9,358 nt of DNA from NCBI GenBank assembly GCA_049965775.1, contig JBMFVX010000122.1, positions 1 to 9,358 on the forward strand, in the 5' to 3' direction. The stretch's first letter is position 1. Every line of letters begins with the position of its first letter. Under the pieces are notes generated by a model. The model did not search any database and was not told the origin of the DNA. It worked only from the letters and a program-made list of their open reading frames with translations. This DNA comes from JABEVB01 sp049965775. Its GTDB lineage: Bacteria; Planctomycetota; Phycisphaerae; WQYP01. Shown one piece after another: positions 1 through 6,903 of this stretch. A program made the translations under genes and the position numbers.

Positions 1-399
1 GGTGGTATTTCAATTGCGGCCGCCGCTTTAAGCCCGCGCGTCAAGTTGCTCATGGCTGACGTTCCATTCCTATGCCACTACCGACGGGCCGTTACGCTGG
101 TAGACACATCGCCTTACAACGAAATAAGTCACTATCTCAAGGCGCACCGGCATCGCGTGGATATGGTATTTGATACGCTGGCGTATTTTGACGGCATTCA
201 TTTCGCCCCGCGAATCAAGGCTCAAACTCTTTTTTCTGTGGCATTGATGGACGACATCTGCCCTCCCAGCACGGGCTTTGCGGTATACAATCGCATCACA
301 GCACCCAAAGAAATGAAGCTTTATCCATTTAACAATCATGAAGGCGGGGGGGCATTTCAGGTGCTGGAGCGACTGCAATTTGTCAAAAGCTATTTGTAG
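1..399 (+). CDS. AXE1-family acetyl xylan esterase / cephalosporin-C deacetylase, C-terminal part (5' end outside window)
   Basis: The reading frame is open from base 1 and ends at TAG 397-399, giving 132 residues of an alpha/beta-hydrolase. The opening residues GGISIAAAAL match the helix that directly follows the nucleophile elbow (GxSQGG) in AXE1 enzymes, so the catalytic Ser lies just outside the window. The rest of the triad is visible: Asp84 in the segment LMDDICPPST, which corresponds to the family's LxDxxxPPST, and His113 in FNNHEGG. The segment FAVYNRI after the Asp is also typical. Family members remove acetyl groups from xylan, xylo-oligosaccharides or small esters such as cephalosporin C. 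Whether this one is secreted cannot be seen because the N-terminus is missing. The next gene lies about 150 bases downstream on the same strand and appears unrelated. The family call is firm; the substrate is not known. Confidence 0.88.
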   Translation, partial: GGISIAAAALSPRVKLLMADVPFLCHYRRAVTLVDTSPYNEISHYLKAHRHRVDMVFDTLAYFDGIHFAPRIKAQTLFSVALMDDICPPSTGFAVYNRITAPKEMKLYPFNNHEGGGAFQVLERLQFVKSYL

Positions 400-480
400 C
401 TGGCCTATGTAATCCTGATGCGGTGAGACATTGTTTGGGCTCATTTGCTCCTGTGTATCGCATTGGCACCCGGGAAGGTT

Positions 481-486
481 TAGAAT
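481..486 (+). promoter_or_regulatory. Possible -10 box upstream of the small membrane protein gene
   Basis: TAGAAT matches five of six bases of the sigma-70 -10 consensus and lies about 60 bases before the ATG at 549. The TTGGCA at 463-468 would be a good -35 box, but the spacer is only 12 bases. No well-spaced -35 box is visible, so this is a weak candidate. Otherwise 400-548 shows no gene and no clear terminator for the esterase. Confidence 0.2.
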
Positions 487-548
487 AGCCAGCAGATGGC
501 TGGGCGTGCGCGGCCCAAGCATCATGGGGGCAAATGGCAAAGGACACC

Positions 549-917
549 ATGAGCTTCATGCGAAGTTATTTTCGGTTGGGACTGCTGGCCCTTGTTTTAT
601 GGGCGACTCCAGTGTTGTGTCACGCCGAGGCTGTCGTTAAGGCCCCGTCAGTTGCGGCGGTACCCGCAACCAAGCCTGCACAGAAACAGATGTCACACAA
701 GCCACCGCGTCAAAAGTTATTGGTGGGATACATCGGACTCGTATTTATTATTCTCGTTCTTACCGGGCTTATTATGCAGATAACGCTGATGCTTGCGCTG
801 CGACGTGCCGTATTGCCCCGACCTGATGCTAAAAAAATTGCCACGCCCTATGTTGATGCGTGGGCGCTTGCGGGTAAACGTATCAGCGAGAAACCGCCTG
901 ATGACGTGACGTTATAA
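549..917 (+). CDS. Small secreted/membrane-anchored protein of unknown function
   Basis: This is a 122-residue protein if started at ATG 549. That start has an AGGAC ribosome binding site five to six bases upstream. An in-frame ATG at 534 would add five residues but has no comparable site. Residues 4-26 form a signal peptide: Arg5, then a hydrophobic core LGLLALVLW, then a likely signal peptidase I site after CHA (Ala26). Residues 27-56 form an Ala/Pro/Lys-rich linker that is probably disordered. Residues 57-85 form a strong membrane helix, followed by a short basic tail (LRRAVLPRPDAKK) and a C-terminal segment PYVDAWALAGKRI. The predicted mature form is a single-pass inner-membrane protein with a short extracytoplasmic N-terminus and a cytoplasmic tail of about 36 residues. 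I do not recognise the family. It converges on pyrG with 50 bases between the stop codons and no visible hairpin terminator. It is probably a real gene, given the signal peptide, ribosome binding site and helix. Confidence 0.62.
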   Translation: MSFMRSYFRLGLLALVLWATPVLCHAEAVVKAPSVAAVPATKPAQKQMSHKPPRQKLLVGYIGLVFIILVLTGLIMQITLMLALRRAVLPRPDAKKIATPYVDAWALAGKRISEKPPDDVTL

Positions 918-967
918 CGAACTTGCCTCGATCGTTGGACGAGAGAGCGTGTCTACAGTTCCTTTGT

Positions 968-2812
968 TCACAGGGCTGCGGAGGCTTCCGCCTTGGTTGG
1001 CCGCGGCTCTGGGGCCGATTTGGAGGTAACGGAGGCAACGGTGGCCGCAGGCTTGCCGCCCGCCATGGTTGAAAATACCTGCTGCGGGTAGGCTCTGATC
1101 AAAGCCGCTTGTACAAGCCCTAAAAAGAGCGGGTCTGGGGTAAGCGGGCGGCTGGTGAGGCAGGGGTGCGCCTGCGTTGCCATAAAATAGGGATGCACGC
1201 TTTCGGGAAGTTCCAGCATTTGCATAATGGGTTGATGGGGGGCATGACCGCTGAAAATGAGGCCGCCGCGCTCCAACTGGTCAATGTATTTCGGTTCAAC
1301 CTCATAGCGGTGGCGGAAGCGCAAACGCACGCTCTCTGCTGACCCGTATAGGTCGCTTATGCGGCTGCCGGGCTTGAGTATGACGTCTTTACCGCCGAGG
1401 CGCATGTTGCCGCCGAGGCCCTCAATTCTTTTCTGTTCCGGCAATACGTCAATGACGGGATGCGGACAATGCGCGTCAAATTCGGTGGTATTGGCATTGG
1501 CCAGTCCGCATACGTTGCGTGCGAACTCAACGACCGCCATCTGAAAGCCAAGACATATTCCAAGGTAGGGGATGTTGTTTTCGCGGGCGAAGCGAACACA
1601 TTCAATTTTTCCTTCAGCGCCACGCGAACCAAAACCACCGGGGCACAGCACGGCATGACAGCCGCGCAGGGCATCGGCCACATTGCGGGCGTTAAGCTGG
1701 CTGGTGTCAATCCACTGTATGTGGACGCGGCACTGGGCGTGGGCGCCGCAATGTTCCAGCGCTTTGTCTATGCTTGCATAAGCGTCACGCACCGACGTGT
1801 ATTTACCGGTGACAGCAATGTTGACGGTCTTTTCTTTGGGAGCCAGCAGTCGTTCGACAAACCACTGCCACTTGCGGCGGGCCTGATCCTCATTGCGCTG
1901 ATTAACGCGTTCATGCAGGCCCAATAGCGTAAGAACTTCGCGATCCATGCCTGCTTCGCGCAGCATTTCGGGAACTAGGTAGATACTCGGCATGTCGTGC
2001 ATCGAAAAGACCCGTCGCAGCGGTACGTTGCTGAACATCGAAATCTTCTGGCGGACTTTATCGGTTACCGGGGAAGGGCAGCGGCATGCAATGATATGAG
2101 GCTGCAGGCCCGCTTCCATGACCTGTCTCATTCCCAGCTGTGCCGCCTTGGATTTTTGCTCGCCCAGCGATTGCGGCTCCATGATATACGTCAGCGCCAC
2201 AATACAAACGGAATCTTCACCTTCTTCATAGGCGAGTTCACGCACGGCCTCAATAAAGTAGCCGTTCTCATAGTCGCCGACGGTGCCGCCCACCTCCACA
2301 AATACGATGTCGGCTTTTGCTTCGGTAGCCAACTGACGAAGGGTACGTTTCACTTCGCCCGTTACATGCGGAATCATCTGCACATCGCGACCAAGGTACT
2401 GGCCGTGACGCTCACGTTCTAAAATGCGGGTGAATATCTGGCCGCTGGTGGTAAAGTTTCGGGCGGAAAGGTTTTCATCGAGCATGCGCTCGTAGGTACC
2501 CAGGTCCATGTCGGTTTCCATACCGTCGTCGAGTACAAATACCTCACCGTGCCTGAAGGGGTTAAGGGTGCCAGAGTCTATATTAAGGTAGCCTTCCATT
2601 TTAATCGGGGCCACCCGTAAGCCTTTATCCTTGAGAATCTTTGCGAGGCTGGAACTGAAAATACCTTTGCCCAGACCGCTCATCACGGTGCCCAGCACCA
2701 CCACATACTTGGTGCGGCCTTTCACATAGCCTTCGGGCAGGGGGGTATAAAACTCCGTTTCGTCGGTGCTATGCCCCAGGGCGGCCAAATCCGGATTTGA
2801 TTCGTTAGTCAT
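968..2812 (-). CDS. pyrG: CTP synthase, divergent form
   Basis: The enzyme converts UTP to CTP using ATP and ammonia from glutamine, the last step of de novo pyrimidine nucleotide synthesis in the cytoplasm. ATG 2812 is chosen over an upstream in-frame GTG at 2824 because GTGAGG lies six bases before it, giving 614 residues. Synthetase domain: P-loop SGLGKG 45-50, Mg-site DMDLG from 101, VEVGGTVGD 172-180. Glutaminase domain from about 328: PGGFGSRGAEGKI from 391, nucleophile Cys420 in GICLG, RHRYEVE 500-506, His549. It differs from textbook enzymes at several places. KLDPYINVDPGT reads KMEGYLNIDSGT (71-82). The UTP-site signature KTKPTQ reads KSKAAQ (220-225), keeping both Lys and the Gln. 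The triad Glu after HP is Cys551, confirmed as codon TGC at 1162-1160. Length exceeds the usual ~545 because of a ~35-residue N-terminal extension and a ~40-residue Ala/Pro/Lys/Ser-rich C-terminal tail. It is the last gene of the leftward operon, 76 bases after the peptidase. The identity is certain; glutamine use may be altered. Confidence 0.96.
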   Translation of the reverse strand: MTNESNPDLAALGHSTDETEFYTPLPEGYVKGRTKYVVVLGTVMSGLGKGIFSSSLAKILKDKGLRVAPIKMEGYLNIDSGTLNPFRHGEVFVLDDGMETDMDLGTYERMLDENLSARNFTTSGQIFTRILERERHGQYLGRDVQMIPHVTGEVKRTLRQLATEAKADIVFVEVGGTVGDYENGYFIEAVRELAYEEGEDSVCIVALTYIMEPQSLGEQKSKAAQLGMRQVMEAGLQPHIIACRCPSPVTDKVRQKISMFSNVPLRRVFSMHDMPSIYLVPEMLREAGMDREVLTLLGLHERVNQRNEDQARRKWQWFVERLLAPKEKTVNIAVTGKYTSVRDAYASIDKALEHCGAHAQCRVHIQWIDTSQLNARNVADALRGCHAVLCPGGFGSRGAEGKIECVRFARENNIPYLGICLGFQMAVVEFARNVCGLANANTTEFDAHCPHPVIDVLPEQKRIEGLGGNMRLGGKDVILKPGSRISDLYGSAESVRLRFRHRYEVEPKYIDQLERGGLIFSGHAPHQPIMQMLELPESVHPYFMATQAHPCLTSRPLTPDPLFLGLVQAALIRAYPQQVFSTMAGGKPAATVASVTSKSAPEPRPTKAEASAAL

Positions 2813-2850
2813 GCACAACCTCACAATGGTCTAAAGAATACTCGATAGTT

Positions 2851-2885
2851 GCCCGGTGGCAAAGTCGGGCTTTGAACCGGCCCGA
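2851..2885 (-). promoter_or_regulatory. Competing hairpins in the pyrG leader
   Basis: The 76-base gap between the peptidase stop and the pyrG ATG contains overlapping inverted repeats that cannot all form together. In transcript order: TCGGGC (2885-2880) can pair with GCCCGA (2870-2865) over a 9-base loop; GCCCG (2870-2866) can instead pair with CGGGC (2855-2851); and CAAAG/CTTTG (2874-2870 with 2864-2860) flanked by CCGG/CCGG (2880-2877 with 2856-2853) forms a third, longer stem with a small internal loop. No T-run follows any of them, so a simple intrinsic terminator is unlikely. pyrG leaders in Firmicutes are controlled by attenuation, but there is no direct resemblance here. A regulatory role is inference only. 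Confidence 0.3.
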
Positions 2886-2888
2886 TAC

Positions 2889-4097
2889 TTAGGAAATGTT
2901 GCTTGATTTATGTGCCAAAAGCAGGGACCGCTGATCTTGCCGGTACATCTTGCTTAGGCGGGTTTTAAGCGCTGACGCGTCTGGATCGTATTTATGGAAG
3001 GATTCGGCAATGGCCACAAGCAACGCAACCAGGTTGCTAAAATCATTGATGTTGATGGTTTCAGCGGCAATGTGCGGGCCGGCGCGAAGCGCCTCGCTGA
3101 TGCGGGTTGTCGGCTCACACATGTTGTGATAGTTGCCCAGCGACAGGCAGATACCGGCAGCGTCGTAGCCAAATGCTTGAAATGCGGTTGTGTCGCAGGT
3201 GCCGCCATCCATCAGTCGGCGCTGCCAGCAAAAATCGTTGTTCCAATGGGCCAAGTCGGCTGCGGTTGCGCCGATAAATCGCGTAAGCCGGTCGCTAAAA
3301 ATGCTCGTCTTGTCGCCAACACGCACCACGGGGCCGGCTCCCTGGGGTGATTCTGGCCGCAGGCTGCTTGTTTCGAGGCTGATGACTGAGGTGCTTGGCT
3401 CTAACTCGTGATTCATAAGCGCTGCCAGGGAGCCTGCAAAGCCGACCTCCTCGGCGCGCGTTATCAAGACTGTTATGCTGGCTCGGGCCTTGCGATTTAC
3501 CAGTTCTTCCAAAGCTGCCAAGGCGGCGGCCACACCGGCCAAGTCATCGCATGCCCTGGCATACAGCATGCTGCCTGTGATGCGAGCATCAGGAATATCC
3601 CACATGCCAATGCTTCCGGGCGGCAACGCCGCAGCGACGTTAGCCATTTCCACAATTTGATCGGTTGCCTGGCGGCCCGGTTTGACCGACGTAATCTCGG
3701 CTGGTATCCAGAGGCCGGGAATATATGGCAAAGTGCGCTGCGATGCCGCTGTACTCAATGATTCGGGCAGCCAAAACCTTACGCATGCATTAGCAAAGCA
3801 CTTCGATCGTACACCACCCCGAAAAACCGCCCGAAGCCGTCCTTTGCGGCTGCGGCTCAAAGAGACGAAGCCGGGGTGATCGCTGTGTGCCTCGAGCACC
3901 AGTTTGCGTTTTGACCTGGGTCGGTGTTCATATTGCAGGTAGATATTGCCCGCTCGGTCGCGGCGGCTGGTCAGCAATGTGCCCGCGCCAAGGCTTGGCA
4001 TCCATTGGCTTATAAATTGATCAATATATTGCTCGTGATATGGCGCTGTTGGCAGATTAACCACGGCCTTAAGTAAGTCAAGTTGGCGAGGGTTCAC
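2889..4097 (-). CDS. M42-family metallo-aminopeptidase (dizinc)
   Basis: This 402-residue protein has the size and motif order of M42 (glutamyl aminopeptidase / endoglucanase-M-like) cytoplasmic peptidases, which trim peptides from the N-terminus with two metal ions. Visible ligands: His71 and Asp73 in EAHSDHPGF, bridging Asp184 in ARACDDLAG, catalytic base Glu216 and ligand Glu217 in TRAEEVGFAG, Glu242 in SLETS where many members have Asp, and His324 in GNYHNM. All metal and catalytic positions are therefore filled. Residues 95-160 form the inserted beta-rich domain typical of M42, which in relatives controls oligomerisation. The start is GTG 4097, with AAGGA nine bases upstream and an N-terminus that matches the family well. 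The last ~35 residues after the core (KYDPDASALK onward) are charged and probably a helical tail. It lies third in the nadK-to-pyrG operon, 68 bases after the membrane protein. The specificity cannot be read from sequence. Confidence 0.87.
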   Translation of the reverse strand: MNPRQLDLLKAVVNLPTAPYHEQYIDQFISQWMPSLGAGTLLTSRRDRAGNIYLQYEHRPRSKRKLVLEAHSDHPGFVSLSRSRKGRLRAVFRGGVRSKCFANACVRFWLPESLSTAASQRTLPYIPGLWIPAEITSVKPGRQATDQIVEMANVAAALPPGSIGMWDIPDARITGSMLYARACDDLAGVAAALAALEELVNRKARASITVLITRAEEVGFAGSLAALMNHELEPSTSVISLETSSLRPESPQGAGPVVRVGDKTSIFSDRLTRFIGATAADLAHWNNDFCWQRRLMDGGTCDTTAFQAFGYDAAGICLSLGNYHNMCEPTTRISEALRAGPHIAAETININDFSNLVALLVAIAESFHKYDPDASALKTRLSKMYRQDQRSLLLAHKSSNIS

Positions 4098-4165
4098 AGG
4101 GTAACATCCTTGGTTAAAAGTCCATAGCGATAATGGTTCAGCCTGCCCGGATCACCGCAGGTGCA

Positions 4166-5899
4166 TTAAGGCGCGGCCGCGTCGTTATCAGTTTCGGCAG
4201 CGCTCGCCGCCGCAACTGCGGGGACGCCGGCGATGTCTTGCAGCGATTGGCCATCGAGATGACGCCGCAGCAGCAAATAAATAATGACATTGGAGCAGAA
4301 AAAATAGGCCACCATATAGGCACCGATCAGACTGACCGCCAAATAAAGCCAAAAATAAACGCCTTGCGCCGCCAAAAACTCTGACCAGTTCATGGCCCAC
4401 CAGTTGGGTGGCTGTACCAGATGCCGCCACGTTGGAGTCGGCCATATGGCGCTTAACTTGCTTACGCCGCCATACCAGCCATGCGCATGGAAAAGCCAAC
4501 TCACAGAAGTGCTTAGACAGGTGTGTGCTCCGAGCAGCATTAATAAAAGGGCAAAGCAGAGAAACAAGTTCGTGACAACGCCGTAGCCCATCGCCAGCAG
4601 GCTGTAAAACAGCACCCGCCATGGGCTGGCGTAAACGTAACTGAAACTGCGGCTGATAGCGTCAAAGGCATCGGAGTTTTCGATGGCAACCGTGGGGTAC
4701 ATCAATGTAAAGCCGCCGATCAAGCCGAGGATCATCAGCATGATAATAAAGCCGCCGATCAGAAACACCCAGAATAGCAAGCCAACATAAAGCTCGCCCA
4801 CAACCGGAATGGCTCCTGGCAGAGCCAGCAGTGCCAGAACCGCTCCAGTAAAAATAATGGTTAAAAATGGGAGCAGGGGAGTCATAAGAAATGTACGAAG
4901 TTTTTCATGCGTAAATCGCCAGAGCGACGCCAAATCGTGCGGTTTGCCGGCCAGTTGCAATGCCGATCGCCGGCAGATCATCGCTCCGGCAATGGCAAAG
5001 GCGCACAGCGAAACAATTAAAAAAATGAGCACGCTCGCTTCGTACGCTATGCGGCGCAGCCAAAGCGAAGCGCTGGTGTCGGTTGGTTGTTTTTGCAGCG
5101 GTTCAGCGCCGGCCAGCAGCCAGGAGGGGCCAGTTGTCAAAAGGTTGGCCAGCGACCCGCTGACGCTGCTGGAGTTCCAAACCTGCCTGGCGTCGGAGGG
5201 CAGCACATGCAGCGTGATGGCATGGCTGACCCTGCCGGAGCCGCCGGCTTCATAGCCATTGTAAACCGCTGACAGACACAGCATATGAAGAATGCTGTTT
5301 TCGAAGTGATGAAACTGCGAAACCTCAAAATGAAGCAGCGCATCAAAAATACCGCGTCCCACCACCGACCTGAGCCGCTCCATACGCACCAGCAGTCGCT
5401 GGCCTGCGCGGCGAGCCGCTCTTTGCCTGTCAGAGGGCGACAAGATCGTATCTGTCGCAAGGCCGGCGACGGTGTTGCGAAACTGCTGCTCATAAATGGC
5501 GCGAAGCTTGCTGTAGCAGGCGGCCGGCGACCGGGTGAGTTGGTCGGTCTCGCTGGGGGATAGAGTTTGGCCCGAGTTTTCCAGCAGAGTCAGTAACTCT
5601 TCGCGTTGGGTGCTTTGCTGTTGCTCCAGCATGCCTTGGTAGTAGCCGGGAATGGGGGAATGAAATTGTTGAATTGTTCCCGGCAGCACCTGCGGGCCCC
5701 ACACGATATCCAGTGCGCGGCCGCAAGTGTAGATAACCATGATGGCCGCCAAACCAATCAGCAACGATGTAGGCTGAATGGCCAGTCGGAAAGCTCGAAA
5801 AATAAGTGAAAAATCAAAAATGTGGCCCCATGAGACCTGATCCAGCACAAAGTGCCTCGGTGGGATGCCTCCGGGGTTGGATGGGATTTTGTCTACCAT
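4166..5899 (-). CDS. Polytopic membrane protein of unknown function with large N-terminal loop
   Basis: This is a 577-residue integral membrane protein. Hydrophobic segments lie at about 42-62, 287-309, 338-366, 369-400 (probably two passes), 427-458 and 513-545. Between the first and second segments is a loop of about 220 residues (67-283), rich in Gln, Ser and Arg and largely helical in appearance (EQQQSTQREELLTLL; DRQRAARRAGQRLL). The C-terminal half contains the pattern MYPTVAIENSDAFDAISRS (400-418) followed by a SPWRVLFYSLL helix. That arrangement, a Pro after a helix, then 'x-A-I-x-x-S-F' and a new helix, recalls the membrane domain found in glycerophosphodiesterase-type and DUF975-like proteins, but the similarity is only suggestive. 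Residues 499-513 (NWWAMNWSEF) are Trp-rich. The tail (557-577) is Ala-rich and acidic. The start is ATG 5899 with GAGG eleven bases upstream. It sits 33 bases after nadK and 68 before the peptidase gene, so it is co-transcribed. The function is unknown; I would not call it a transporter without further evidence. Confidence 0.82.
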   Translation of the reverse strand: MVDKIPSNPGGIPPRHFVLDQVSWGHIFDFSLIFRAFRLAIQPTSLLIGLAAIMVIYTCGRALDIVWGPQVLPGTIQQFHSPIPGYYQGMLEQQQSTQREELLTLLENSGQTLSPSETDQLTRSPAACYSKLRAIYEQQFRNTVAGLATDTILSPSDRQRAARRAGQRLLVRMERLRSVVGRGIFDALLHFEVSQFHHFENSILHMLCLSAVYNGYEAGGSGRVSHAITLHVLPSDARQVWNSSSVSGSLANLLTTGPSWLLAGAEPLQKQPTDTSASLWLRRIAYEASVLIFLIVSLCAFAIAGAMICRRSALQLAGKPHDLASLWRFTHEKLRTFLMTPLLPFLTIIFTGAVLALLALPGAIPVVGELYVGLLFWVFLIGGFIIMLMILGLIGGFTLMYPTVAIENSDAFDAISRSFSYVYASPWRVLFYSLLAMGYGVVTNLFLCFALLLMLLGAHTCLSTSVSWLFHAHGWYGGVSKLSAIWPTPTWRHLVQPPNWWAMNWSEFLAAQGVYFWLYLAVSLIGAYMVAYFFCSNVIIYLLLRRHLDGQSLQDIAGVPAVAAASAAETDNDAAAP

Positions 5900-5932
5900 A
5901 CTGGCGATAACCTCAATAACATCGCATTAATG

Positions 5933-6781
5933 TTACACGCGCGGATTCTGTGCCCATTGCAGTTTGCTGCCTAACATCTGCCAGTGCGACTGATCGGGGT
6001 TTTCAACGAGGCGCAGAACTTCCGATGACTTTCGCACAGTCACAGTCTGTCCTTCGGCCAGCGATTCAAGCACCTGACCATCGAAATTAACCATCGAACC
6101 CGGATTCACGCGAAGCGGCATCAGTTCTACGGTTGTGTCGGCGGACAGGACAACCGGCCTGAACGAAAGCGAGTGTGCACAGATGGGCGTAAGCACAATG
6201 GCTTCCACCGCAGGCGAAAGTAAAGGCCCTCCCGCGGATAAGTTGTATCCGGTGGACCCAGATGCCGTCGAAACCACCACGCCGTCGCCGCGGAAGGTGG
6301 TGATGTCCTGCCCATCTATTCGCAGCAGAATATCGAGCATTCTAAAGGGCGAGCCGCTGTTGATCGCAACTTCGTTCAGCGCCAGACATTCAAACTTGGC
6401 TGCTGGGGGCTTCTTCCCGCTGCCGATACTAGCATGCAGCATCAGCCGATTGGTCACGGGGGCTTGATTAGATGCAATAGCCGCCCAATGATGTTGAAAC
6501 TGCTCGACCGAAAACGCAGCCATATATCCCAACTTGCCGAAATTGATGCCCACAACCCGTCCGCCCAGCTTGGCCAAAAACCTCGCAGCTTGCAGCAGTG
6601 TTCCATCTCCACCCAGAACGATGACCAGATCAGCTTTTAATCGGGCCAACGCATCCGCGGAAACGTCAGATACGAATTGTACCGAGCAATCAGCCGATTG
6701 CTGGTGCACAAAGGCCTGTACCTTGTGTGCCGCGGCAACCGCATCAGGCTTGGACGGATTGGCGATTATCGCAATTTGCAT
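5933..6781 (-). CDS. nadK: NAD kinase
   Basis: The enzyme phosphorylates NAD+ to NADP+ with ATP or polyphosphate in the cytoplasm and is the only route to NADP. From ATG 6781 the protein is 282 residues, normal for bacterial NadK. Motifs: opening strand IAIIANPSKPDA, the diacylglycerol-kinase-fold motif LGGDGT at 56-61 with catalytic Asp59, FGKLGYM at 81-87 in place of the usual GxLGFL, LNEV at 135-138 for NAD ribose/amide contacts, and the conserved DGVVVSTASGSTGYNLSAGG at 166-185. An in-frame GTG at 6868 would add 29 residues (TERPQTGPRP...). I reject it because family members begin at this strand. ATG 6781 has no clear Shine-Dalgarno sequence, so the start is moderately rather than fully certain. 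It is the first gene of the leftward operon, and nnrD is divergent from it. Confidence 0.94.
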   Translation of the reverse strand: MQIAIIANPSKPDAVAAAHKVQAFVHQQSADCSVQFVSDVSADALARLKADLVIVLGGDGTLLQAARFLAKLGGRVVGINFGKLGYMAAFSVEQFQHHWAAIASNQAPVTNRLMLHASIGSGKKPPAAKFECLALNEVAINSGSPFRMLDILLRIDGQDITTFRGDGVVVSTASGSTGYNLSAGGPLLSPAVEAIVLTPICAHSLSFRPVVLSADTTVELMPLRVNPGSMVNFDGQVLESLAEGQTVTVRKSSEVLRLVENPDQSHWQMLGSKLQWAQNPRV

Positions 6782-6903
6782 AGGTGCAAGGATAACCGGT
6801 AAAAAGGCGATCAGCCAGCCTTCAAGTGGTCTTGGGCCTGTTTGCGGGCGCTCGGTGCCGCACATCACTTGCCGTCAACGCCAAGGGGCCATAGTCTATC
6901 GGG
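6782..6903. promoter_or_regulatory. Shared divergent control region of nadK and nnrD
   Basis: This 122-base gap separates two divergent NAD(P)-related genes and must hold the start signals for both. For nnrD, TTGCCG (6869-6874) and TAGTCT (6892-6897), 17 bases apart, form a weak sigma-70-like pair placed so close to ATG 6904 that the mRNA would be nearly leaderless. For nadK I see no convincing -10/-35 pair. No clear operator palindrome was found. The region is functionally expected, but the individual boxes are uncertain. Confidence 0.35.

Noticed and set aside
16..23. GCGGCCGC palindrome, repeated near 4172 and 5716
   Set aside because: These are isolated 8-base GC-rich palindromes inside coding sequence, best explained by Ala/Arg codon use rather than a repeat family.
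70..540. 156-codon minus-strand frame across the esterase end and following gap
   Set aside because: It overlaps the AXE1 coding region in antisense and has no family features.
2813..2824. GTG 2824 start for pyrG
   Set aside because: ATG 2812 has GTGAGG at proper spacing, and the GTG itself is part of that site.
6782..6868. 29-residue N-terminal extension of NAD kinase from GTG 6868
   Set aside because: NadK proteins begin at the first strand (IAIIANPS). The extension occupies the divergent control region and has no clear ribosome binding site.
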